Positions 1 to 6,974 of a stretch of 20,635 nt of DNA are shown here, piece after piece. The notes under the pieces were generated by a model. That model was not told where the DNA came from. It saw nothing but the letters and a program-made list of their open reading frames with translations, and searched no databases. The stretch is from UBA4655 sp964585575 (GTDB lineage Bacteria > Planctomycetota > Planctomycetia > Pirellulales > UBA1268). Location of the stretch: the NCBI GenBank assembly GCA_964585575.1, contig CAZPEM010000047.1, positions 1 through 20,635 of the forward strand. Direction: 5' to 3'. Position 1 is the first letter of the stretch, and every line of letters starts with the position of its first letter. The translations under genes were made by a program, and so were the position numbers.

Positions 1-596
1 AGGCACTGGTAGCCCTCGCGGCCGCCCCAGAAGACGTAGCCCGCGCCGCCGAGCTCGTGGGTCACCTCCATCGCCTTCTTCACCTGCGCCGCGGCGTAGG
101 CGAAGACGCGGGCGTCGGGGCTCGTCGCGGCGCCCTGCATGTAGCGGGGATGGCTGAAGAGGTTGGCCGTGCCCCAGAGCAGCCGGATCCCGGTGCGGTC
201 CTGGTGTTCCTTCAGCCGCTTCGCGACGGCGTCGAGGTTCGCGTTGGACTCCGCGAGCGTCGCCCCTTCCGGGGCCACGTCGCGGTCGTGGAAGCAGTAG
301 AAGGGAGCCCCGAGCTTCTCCATGAATTCGAAGCCGACCGCCACGCGATCGATCGCGGCTTCGAGCGAGTCGCCCCCCCGTTCCCAGGGCCGCCGCATCG
401 TGCCGGGGCCGAAGGGGTCGCTGCCCGTCCCACGAAACGTGTGCCACCAGGAGACGGCGAAGCGAAAGTGGTCCCGCATCGGCTTGCCTTCGACGATCTT
501 GTCGGCGTCGTAGTGCCGGAAGGCGAGCATGCTCGTCGCCTTCGGTCCCTCGTAGCGGATCTTGCCGATGCCCTTGAACGCTTCTGTCGTCGCCAT
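1..596 (-). CDS. xylA: Xylose isomerase, N-terminal part (runs off the window edge)
   Basis: Interconverts D-xylose and D-xylulose (and D-glucose/D-fructose) in the cytoplasm with divalent metal ions. I translated 198 residues by hand from the ATG at 596-594. They match the E. coli-type enzyme closely: IRYEG near residue 13, LAFRHYD near 24-30, WWHTF near 50-54, FHDRD at 102-106, LLWGTAN near 139 and WGGREGY close to the edge. His103 and Asp106 correspond to catalytic His101 and Asp104 of E. coli XylA. The start is fixed by an AAGGAG Shine-Dalgarno at 608-603, six bases upstream. The C-terminal half, with most metal ligands, lies outside the window. It diverges from pyk across about 245 bp. 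I see no xylulokinase or xylose regulator here, so pathway context is missing. Confidence 0.95.
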   Translation of the reverse strand, partial: MATTEAFKGIGKIRYEGPKATSMLAFRHYDADKIVEGKPMRDHFRFAVSWWHTFRGTGSDPFGPGTMRRPWERGGDSLEAAIDRVAVGFEFMEKLGAPFYCFHDRDVAPEGATLAESNANLDAVAKRLKEHQDRTGIRLLWGTANLFSHPRYMQGAATSPDARVFAYAAAQVKKAMEVTHELGGAGYVFWGGREGYQC

Positions 597-606
597 CGAA
601 TGCTCC

Positions 607-640
607 TTGATTGGAATGCGCCTTGATTGATTGCTTGATT
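607..640. repeat. Clustered TTGATT repeats upstream of xylA
   Basis: TTGATT occurs at 607-612, 623-628, 627-632 and 635-640, giving four copies in 34 bp, two of them overlapping. On the xylA strand this reads as repeated AATCAA ending at the Shine-Dalgarno. It is an AT-rich island in otherwise very GC-rich DNA. It could be part of the xylA leader, a regulator site or slippage-generated sequence; nothing here identifies a specific regulator. Confidence 0.45.
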
Positions 641-787
641 AGTTGTGTCCGAGCCGGGCGTCGGCATCTGCTGCGTCGTGTCGGGACGCACGGCCGAGCC
701 GCGGGCCATCGTGGCGACAGGTATACCGCGGCCGGCAGCGTTTGTCGCGGGTGTCGCCGCCGCCGCGGCCACGGTCCGCCCCCCTCG

Positions 788-796
788 TGGTACATT
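788..796 (+). promoter_or_regulatory. Possible extended -10 element of the pyk promoter
   Basis: TG at 788-789, one base, then TACATT at 791-796 resembles an extended -10 box. Transcription would start near 803, about 40 bases before the pyk start codon. No convincing -35 box lies upstream, and planctomycete promoters are poorly defined, so this is only a suggestion. The rest of 597-842 shows no gene; it holds the TTGATT repeats and the short palindrome GGTATACC at 720-727. Confidence 0.25.
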
Positions 797-842
797 TTGG
801 CGGCCGTAAACTCCCCCGTTCGCGATCGGAAGGATCCGCGCC

Positions 843-2351
843 ATGACGAATACCGCACCATCGGTTCCCGAAGTCGTCCGCACGAAGATCGTCGCGACGC
901 TCGGCCCTGCCTCGAGGGGCGAGGCGGTTCTCCGCGGGCTGGTGGAGGCGGGCGTGGACGTCTTCCGGCTCAACATGGCCCACGGCTCGATGGGCGAGCA
1001 CGAGGAGTCGCTCGAGCGGATTCGCCGCGTGTCGGACGACCTCGGCAGGCCGGTGGGCGTGCTCGCGGACCTGGCCGGCCCCAAGATCCGGCTCGGGGAG
1101 CTGCCCGGGGGCTCCATGGAATGCGTGGAGGGGGCGATCCTGCGGTTCGTGCGGGGCACGGAGTCGCAGAACCCCGACGAGCTCACGACGACCTACGCGT
1201 CGCTCGTCGACGAGCTCGCCGTCGGCGACTCGGTGATGCTCGCCGACGGCACGATCAGCCTCGTCGTCGAGGAGCGGCACTCCGACTGGGCCCGCTGCCG
1301 CGTCGTGCAGGGGGGCGTGGTCCGCAGCCGGCAGGGGGTGAACCTGCCCGGCGTGAAGCTCTCGGTCGCGGCGATGAGCCCCGCCGACTGGCAGCATGCC
1401 GAATGGGCCGCTGCGCACGGGATCGATTTCGTGAGCCTGTCGTTCGTCCGCAGCGCCGTGGAGGTGAAGCTGCTCAAGGAGCTGCTCCGCACCCGCGGCT
1501 CCGTGGCCCGGGTCGTCGCGAAGATCGAGAAGCGGGAGGCGATCGACAACCTCGACTCCATCGTCGATGCCGCCGACGCCGTGATGGTGGCCCGCGGCGA
1601 CCTCGGCGTGGAGACCGACGTCGCGAGCATCCCGATGGTGCAGAAGCGGATCATCCGCGCCTGCCAGCGGTATCAGAAGCCGGTGATCGTGGCGACGCAG
1701 ATGCTCGACAGCATGCAGCACGCGCGGCGGCCGACGAGGGCCGAGACGACCGACGTCGCGAACGCGATCCTCGACGGCGCCGACGCCTGCATGCTCTCCG
1801 GCGAGACGGCCATCGGCGAGCACCCGAGGCTCGTGGTCGAGATGATGCGACGGATCGCGAAGGAGACCGAGAAGCAGTATCTCGCCGACCGCTGGCGGTA
1901 TCTCGACGGCCGGTTCGCGGCCCAGCGGGGCGCCGCCGGGATCCCCGTGCAGGAGTTTCTCCCCGCTCCCGAATTTCTCGTCGAGGGGCTCCACCCGATC
2001 ACGCAGGCGGTCGTCGATGCCGCCAGCCGGATCGCGGCCGAGCTCGACGCGAAGCTCGTGGTCGTGGCGAGCAAGTCGGGCATCACCGCGATCGCCCGCT
2101 CGAAGCGACGGGGGGCCGTGCCCACCGTCGGTCTCTCAGACAGCGCCGCGACGCTCCGTCAGATGGCGCTCTACTGGGGGGTGACGCCGCTGGCGACGAT
2201 TCCCAGCGGCGACACGCTCGACCTCCTCGAGCACGTCAGCGAGTGGGGGCTGCGGGTGGGCCGGCTCCAGCGTGGAGACCGGATTTTGCTCGTGGCGGGT
2301 TCCGGTTTCGGAACCGGAGGACACAATATGGCCCTGGTCCACGAGGTCTGA
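843..2351 (+). CDS. pyk: Pyruvate kinase
   Basis: Transfers phosphate from phosphoenolpyruvate to ADP in the last step of glycolysis. The 502-residue length fits the family. Visible motifs are TKIVATLGPAS near residues 13-23, RLNMAHG in place of the usual RLNFSHG, the signature MVARGDLGVE, ATQMLDSM, and DVANAILDGADACMLSGE. A full C-terminal alpha/beta domain follows. The start ATG has GGAAGGAT about eight bases upstream. The sequence DLAGPKIRL replaces the DTKGPEIRT of rabbit muscle enzyme. Lys at the Glu117 position with Leu at 113 is the published signature of K+-independent pyruvate kinases, so I infer no potassium requirement. argG follows 22 bp downstream, probably in the same transcript. 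Confidence 0.97.
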   Translation: MTNTAPSVPEVVRTKIVATLGPASRGEAVLRGLVEAGVDVFRLNMAHGSMGEHEESLERIRRVSDDLGRPVGVLADLAGPKIRLGELPGGSMECVEGAILRFVRGTESQNPDELTTTYASLVDELAVGDSVMLADGTISLVVEERHSDWARCRVVQGGVVRSRQGVNLPGVKLSVAAMSPADWQHAEWAAAHGIDFVSLSFVRSAVEVKLLKELLRTRGSVARVVAKIEKREAIDNLDSIVDAADAVMVARGDLGVETDVASIPMVQKRIIRACQRYQKPVIVATQMLDSMQHARRPTRAETTDVANAILDGADACMLSGETAIGEHPRLVVEMMRRIAKETEKQYLADRWRYLDGRFAAQRGAAGIPVQEFLPAPEFLVEGLHPITQAVVDAASRIAAELDAKLVVVASKSGITAIARSKRRGAVPTVGLSDSAATLRQMALYWGVTPLATIPSGDTLDLLEHVSEWGLRVGRLQRGDRILLVAGSGFGTGGHNMALVHEV

Positions 2352-2373
2352 AGAGGTCGCAACAGGACAATCC

Positions 2374-3591
2374 ATGAAGAAGAAGTGCGTGTTGGCGTAT
2401 TCGGGCGGGCTCGACACGAGCGTCATCCTCGGCTGGCTCATCGAGCAGGGCTACGACGTGATCGCGGTCTACGTCGACCTCGGGCAGCCCTGCGAGGACC
2501 GGCAGGCGATCCTGAAGAAGGCCCGTGACTGCGGCGCCGTCGAGTCGCTCATCGTGGACGTTCGCGAGGAGCTCTGCCGCGACTTCGCCTTCCCCGTGAT
2601 GCAGTGGCAGGCCCGCTACGAGGGCACCTACCTGCTCGGCACGTCGATCGCCCGACCGCTCATCAGCAAGGTCTGCGTGGACATCGCGAGAAGCCGCGGG
2701 GCGACGGTGTTCGCGCACGGCGCCACCGGCAAGGGGAACGACCAGTGCCGCTTCCAGCTCGCGGCCGTGGCGATCGACCCCTCGATCGAGATCCTCGCCC
2801 CCTGGCGGATCCGGGAGTTCCGGGAGCGGTTCCCGGGGCGGACGGAGCTGCTCGATTTCTGTGCGGAGAAGAACATCCCGGTGAAGGCCTCGAAGGGAAA
2901 GCCCTACAGCTCCGACGAGAACTGCCTCCACACGAGCTACGAGGCCGGGCTGCTCGAGGAGCTCTCGACCGACGGCCTCTCGCTGGTCGACTTCGGGATG
3001 ACCGTCTCGCCCCAGGCCGCTCCCGAGGCGGTGGAGACGGTGACGATCGAATTTCAGCACGGCGTGCCGACGACGGTGAACGGCCGTCGCATGGCGGCCC
3101 ACGAGATCGTGCTCGCCCTCAACGAGATCGGCGGCCGCAACGGCGTCGGCAGGATCGACATCGTTGAGAACCGGTTCGTCGGCATGAAGAGCCGCGGGGT
3201 CTACGAGGCCCCCGGCATGACCCTGCTCTACGAGGCCCACCGGCTCGTGGAGCAGATGACGCTCGACCGGGATCTCGTCCACCTGCGGGACGGCATCAGC
3301 CCGATCGTCGCGGAGGCCGTCTACTACGGTTTCTGGTACTGCGCGAAGATGGACGCCCTTCTGGCCTTCATTCGCGAGGCGCAGAAACCGGTGACCGGAA
3401 GCGTGTCGCTCAACCTCTACAAGGGCAACGTCATGGTCAAGGACCGGCAGAGCCCACAGAGCCTCTACGACGCCGCGATCGCCTCGATGGAGGGCTGCGG
3501 CAGCAGCTACGACCAGACCGACGCCGAGGGGTTCCTGCGGATCATGGGCGTGCCACTGGCGGTGCAGGCCCGCGTGCGACCGAGGGGCTGA
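2374..3591 (+). CDS. argG: Argininosuccinate synthase
   Basis: Joins citrulline and aspartate, using ATP, to make argininosuccinate in arginine biosynthesis; cytoplasmic. From the ATG at 2374 the protein has 405 residues, close to the usual 400. It opens with the PP-loop ATP-binding motif AYSGGLDTS at residues 8-16. HGATGKGNDQ carries the conserved substrate-binding region. The frame is open upstream to 2272, but that would overlap the end of pyk and place extra residues before the conserved MKKKCVLAYSGG opening, so 2374 is preferred. A weak AGGA at about 2364 could be the ribosome site. The 22-bp spacing from pyk suggests co-transcription; no other arg gene is in the window. Confidence 0.97.
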   Translation: MKKKCVLAYSGGLDTSVILGWLIEQGYDVIAVYVDLGQPCEDRQAILKKARDCGAVESLIVDVREELCRDFAFPVMQWQARYEGTYLLGTSIARPLISKVCVDIARSRGATVFAHGATGKGNDQCRFQLAAVAIDPSIEILAPWRIREFRERFPGRTELLDFCAEKNIPVKASKGKPYSSDENCLHTSYEAGLLEELSTDGLSLVDFGMTVSPQAAPEAVETVTIEFQHGVPTTVNGRRMAAHEIVLALNEIGGRNGVGRIDIVENRFVGMKSRGVYEAPGMTLLYEAHRLVEQMTLDRDLVHLRDGISPIVAEAVYYGFWYCAKMDALLAFIREAQKPVTGSVSLNLYKGNVMVKDRQSPQSLYDAAIASMEGCGSSYDQTDAEGFLRIMGVPLAVQARVRPRG

Positions 3592-3622
3592 TCCGCCCGC
3601 CACGACGTACTTGCCACGACCT

Positions 3623-4771
3623 ATGCGATCGTTCATTCGCGGATTCGTGGCTGCCGTGAGGGTGGGGCTGAGGCGGCCTGCGTCGGCGGTGGCCTGCGTC
3701 GGCGGATTCGTCGCGGGCCTCGGCTTCGCCCGGGGTGGTGGAGCGATCGGCACGACGGGCGACGAGAACATCGTCGGCGGCCTGCTCGCGGTCGCGGCAC
3801 TCGGTGAACTCCCGACCGAACTCCTCGCGTTTGGGGGCCGCTGCGGGCTCGGGGCTCGACCGCCGGTCGAGGCGGTCGGGTGGGCGGCGGCCCGGTCGCT
3901 CTTCCCGCTCGTCGGCGTGGCGGCGGCGGCCGCGGCCACGAGCGGCGGCCTGCCGCTCGATTCCGGCAGCCTCGCGGCGGTCGCAGCGGCGATCGTCGCG
4001 ACGGCGTGCGTGCAGGCGGCCGTGCACGCCGGGGGGGCGCGTGGTTCGGAGCCGGCCACGGCGGCCCTCCTCGTGGCGGCAGCGGCCGCAGGGGCGGCAT
4101 GGGCGGGGCTTCCGAGGGCTGGCATCGCGGTCGGCTGGGCGGCAGCGGCCCTGGCGTCCGGATATTGGTCGTGGATCACGACGGCGAGTGAACGGCTCAC
4201 CTGTTCCCGTGGCCGCGGACGGACGGTCTGGCTCTGGCCGCTGCCGTCACAAGGTCGCCTGAGGCCGACCATGACGGCCGCGGTGATGCTGCTTGGGATC
4301 GCGGGGATGGCGTTCTGGCTCGTGCCGCAGCCGCCGCTTGAAAAACGGTATGCGGCGGTCGCGGCCGCGGTCTTCATCGCGGTTGCCGTCCCGCAGATGA
4401 CGCTCGCCGACGGCGTTCTCGACCGCTCCGGCTGGATGGCCGTGTTTCGCCCGACGGCTCGATCATTCCCCATCGGTTCGAGCTGGCCCCCCGCCGGCAG
4501 GATCGCCATCGGTCACGCGGCCCTGTTCGCGTGGCCGCTCGTCGTGGCCGGTGTGCTCACGATTCGGCTGCCGGGAGCGGCGGCCGCCACGGCCACGGCG
4601 GCCGCCGTTCTCCTCCTGCCGGCCGCCGCGGCCGGGGCGATGGCGGCCTGGATGGGGCGGTTGGGCATCGCGGCGGAGACGACGCTCGCCACGGTGCTCG
4701 TCGTTTTCGCGGCGGCGTGCATCTGGAGCGGGCCGTTCTGGGCCGAATCCGCCCGTTTTTTCCCTATCTGA
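3623..4771 (+). CDS. Ala-rich multi-pass membrane protein of unknown function
   Basis: I do not recognise this family. The 382-residue protein is dominated by Ala, Gly, Val and Leu, with around eight or more hydrophobic stretches that look like transmembrane helices. Short Arg-rich segments, such as the N-terminal MRSFIRGF and GLRRP region and SRGRGR near the middle, would orient it by the positive-inside rule. No catalytic or transport motif is evident. The ATG at 3623 is chosen; an in-frame TTG at 3611 is possible and neither has a clear Shine-Dalgarno. It lies 31 bp after argG and 81 bp before a secreted-protein gene on the same strand, so it may belong to that run. That the frame is coding is supported by its length, start spacing and coherent membrane topology. 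Confidence 0.72.
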   Translation: MRSFIRGFVAAVRVGLRRPASAVACVGGFVAGLGFARGGGAIGTTGDENIVGGLLAVAALGELPTELLAFGGRCGLGARPPVEAVGWAAARSLFPLVGVAAAAAATSGGLPLDSGSLAAVAAAIVATACVQAAVHAGGARGSEPATAALLVAAAAAGAAWAGLPRAGIAVGWAAAALASGYWSWITTASERLTCSRGRGRTVWLWPLPSQGRLRPTMTAAVMLLGIAGMAFWLVPQPPLEKRYAAVAAAVFIAVAVPQMTLADGVLDRSGWMAVFRPTARSFPIGSSWPPAGRIAIGHAALFAWPLVVAGVLTIRLPGAAAATATAAAVLLLPAAAAGAMAAWMGRLGIAAETTLATVLVVFAAACIWSGPFWAESARFFPI

Positions 4772-4794
4772 CCGGCTGAGAATCGATGTTGAGC

Positions 4795-4826
4795 CCTGGG
4801 GAGGCAGATGCGACACTCTCCCCCGG
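4795..4826 (+). other. Leader hairpin before the secreted-protein gene
   Basis: Arms 4795-4803 and 4818-4826 pair over nine positions with one T/C mismatch (core GGGGAG with CTCCCC) around a 14-base loop. No T-run follows, so it is not a clear intrinsic terminator. It could be a weak terminator for the upstream gene or a structured leader ahead of the ribosome site at 4839. Confidence 0.35.
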
Positions 4827-4838
4827 TTCGCCAATCCC

Positions 4839-4844
4839 AGGGAG
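4839..4844 (+). promoter_or_regulatory. Shine-Dalgarno AGGGAG deciding a GTG start at 4853
   Basis: AGGGAG lies eight bases before the GTG at 4853. The frame is also open from an ATG at 4808, but that start has no comparable ribosome site and would add 15 residues in front of an otherwise normal signal peptide. Confidence 0.7.
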
Positions 4845-4852
4845 TCTATGTC

Positions 4853-6892
4853 GTGAACGGAATCAGCCACGTCCGGACGGTCTGCCTCGCCCTCGCCGCC
4901 TTCGCCGCCGGTGCGACCCTCGCCGCCGGGGAGCCCGCGTTTGTTCCGAGCGAGCGAATCCTCCCCGACACGACCCGGCTCTGGGTGAGCATCCGCGAGC
5001 CTGACGCCGTGCAGGCGAGCTTCAACAAGACCCAGTTCGGCAAATTGCTGCAGGACCAGGCGATGCAGCCGTTCGTGAAGAGCTTCCGGGAGCAGCTGCG
5101 AAATTCCGGCCGGCAGCGGCTGAAGAAGCTGGGGCTGACGCTCGAGGACCTGGAAAAGATCCCCGCCGGCGAGCTGGCGATCGCCTGTGTCGAGCCCAGG
5201 AAAAACGTGGCCGCCATCGTGCTGCTCGTCGATGCCACGGGCAACGAGCGGAGCCTCACCACCCTCGTCGAACAGCTGGCCGACCGGATCGGAAAACAGG
5301 GTGGCCGCCGGCTGCCGCCGGTCGCCGCGAACCCGGAACTGGTCTCGTTCGAACTGCCACCCGATCCGGCCGACCGCAGCGGCAAGCCCGAGTTCGCGGC
5401 CTTCGCGTCCCGCGGATCGGCGCTCGTCATCGGCGACGACGTGTCGGTGGTCGCCGACGCGTTCGCCAGGCTTTCCAAGGGGAGGCCGGATTCGATCGAG
5501 TCGCTTCCCGCCTTCCGCCCGGTGATGGAACGGACCGCGAAGGGGCTCCCGGCGGGCCGTCCTGCGGTCCGTTGGTACGTCGATCCGCTGAAGTACGCCG
5601 GGCTCATGGAAACGCTCCGCAACGAACGCGAACGGGCGCTGCCCCGGACCGGCGGGAAGAACAAGTCGGAGGAGGAGCCGAGGGACCGGCGGGTGGACGT
5701 GCTCCTCCGAAACGGGTTCGACTGCATCCTCGGCGCCGGCGGGCACGTGGTCTTCGACGCCGGTGGCAACGAGGTGTTGCACCAGTCGCTCGTCTATGCG
5801 CCGCCGCTCCCGGGCCGCGAGCCATTCGGTGCCAACAGATTCAACTCGTCGGCGAGGATGCTGCGGTTCCCCAACACCACCGCGATCGACCCGCCCGACT
5901 GGGTGCCGAGGGACATCGCCCGCTGGACGGCGTTTGAATGGGACATGAAGACGGCCTTCAAGAGCGCCGAGCCGATCGTGGACGACATGGTGGGTGAGCC
6001 CGGGGCCTTCGACGACATCCTCGTGACGCTCCGGGAGGATCCCGACGGCCCGCAGATCGAGGTCGAGCGGGACCTGATCGCGGCCCTCGGCACCCGCGTC
6101 ATCGTCCTCGGCGATCACGTGCACCCGATCGACGCCGAGGCCGACAGGCTGCTCGTCGCGATCGAGGCCAAGGACGCCAAACTGCTCGCGGCCACCATCG
6201 GCAAGAGCATGCAGTCGGAGCCCGACATGCGCCGACTCGAGCACGACGGGCACGTGATCTGGGAACTCGTCGAGAAGGACTTCGCGATTCCGAAGCTCGA
6301 GGTGGAGACGCCGGTCGGCAAGGTCGCCCACGAGGATGACGCCGCCGAGGAGAGTCGTCGCGGCAGGCGAGATCGCCTCCGCGAGCGCGAGGAGCGATTG
6401 CTTCCGCATTCGGCCGTCACGGTCGCCCACGGGCACCTGTTCATCGCTTCACACCTCGATTTTCTGCGGAAGGTGATCGGCACGTCGGCAGGGGCGGAAG
6501 CCCTCGCCTCATCGGCCGATTACAAGGCGGTCACGGCGGAGACGCGGAAGCTCTTCCCGTCGAAGACGGCGTTGCGGTCGTTCGGCCGCACGGATGAGAC
6601 GGCCCGCCCCACCTACGAGGCGATCAAGAACGGCTGGATGCCGAGTTCGAAGAGCCTGCTCGGCCAATTGCTCAACTCCATGCTCGCCGACGGCAAGCCG
6701 GGCTCGGTTCGCAAACAGCGAATCGACGGATCGTCGTTGCCGGAATTCGACGTGGTTCGGAAATACTTCGGAACGACCGGCCTGTCGGTCGAGTCGACCG
6801 AGGACGGCTGGTTCGTCGGGGGCATGGCGGTGGCCCGCTCCGCCAACGGAGAGCCGGAGGTCGCCCAGCGGGCGGCCGGCACGAGCCGGTAG
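4853..6892 (+). CDS. Large secreted protein of unknown function
   Basis: A 679-residue protein starting with GTG. Residues 1 to about 27 form a Sec-type signal peptide: a short polar start with an Arg, the hydrophobic run TVCLALAAFAAGATLA and an Ala-rich cleavage site. The mature part opens with a motif of the type LPDTTRLWVSI, then FNKTQFGKLL and GLTLEDLEKIPAGELAIA. I believe this pattern recurs in planctomycete secreted hypothetical proteins and loosely resembles DUF3352-like proteins, but I cannot confirm it. A charged, probably flexible stretch rich in Glu and Arg occurs around residues 500-520. No enzyme motif, membrane anchor or sorting signal is visible. It is transcribed convergently with the alpha/beta hydrolase gene. 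Location outside the cytoplasm is inferred from the signal peptide alone. Confidence 0.82.
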   Translation: MNGISHVRTVCLALAAFAAGATLAAGEPAFVPSERILPDTTRLWVSIREPDAVQASFNKTQFGKLLQDQAMQPFVKSFREQLRNSGRQRLKKLGLTLEDLEKIPAGELAIACVEPRKNVAAIVLLVDATGNERSLTTLVEQLADRIGKQGGRRLPPVAANPELVSFELPPDPADRSGKPEFAAFASRGSALVIGDDVSVVADAFARLSKGRPDSIESLPAFRPVMERTAKGLPAGRPAVRWYVDPLKYAGLMETLRNERERALPRTGGKNKSEEEPRDRRVDVLLRNGFDCILGAGGHVVFDAGGNEVLHQSLVYAPPLPGREPFGANRFNSSARMLRFPNTTAIDPPDWVPRDIARWTAFEWDMKTAFKSAEPIVDDMVGEPGAFDDILVTLREDPDGPQIEVERDLIAALGTRVIVLGDHVHPIDAEADRLLVAIEAKDAKLLAATIGKSMQSEPDMRRLEHDGHVIWELVEKDFAIPKLEVETPVGKVAHEDDAAEESRRGRRDRLREREERLLPHSAVTVAHGHLFIASHLDFLRKVIGTSAGAEALASSADYKAVTAETRKLFPSKTALRSFGRTDETARPTYEAIKNGWMPSSKSLLGQLLNSMLADGKPGSVRKQRIDGSSLPEFDVVRKYFGTTGLSVESTEDGWFVGGMAVARSANGEPEVAQRAAGTSR

Positions 6893-6904
6893 CGTCGCGG
6901 GCCG

Positions 6905-6935
6905 GTGCCATGGCACGGGCGGCCCCTCACGGGCC
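6905..6935. terminator. Hairpin pair between convergent genes
   Basis: The 82-bp convergent spacer holds the perfect 12-bp palindrome GTGCCATGGCAC (6905-6916) and a hairpin with GGCCC (6921-6925) and GGGCC (6931-6935) around a five-base loop. Position suggests a role in ending transcription from both sides, but neither is followed by a T-run. Confidence 0.3.
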
Positions 6936-6974
6936 TCTCGTAGCCGCATTGATGCTGAACGCCAGGAGTGAGGC

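Noticed and set aside
611..2377. 588-codon plus-strand frame overlapping pyk
   Set aside because: Its product is Arg/Gly-rich low complexity, while the other frame is an unmistakable pyruvate kinase.
4463..6436. Long open frame antisense to the secreted-protein gene
   Set aside because: Composition is Arg/Gly/Asp-rich with no family pattern; GC-rich coding DNA commonly leaves such shadows open.
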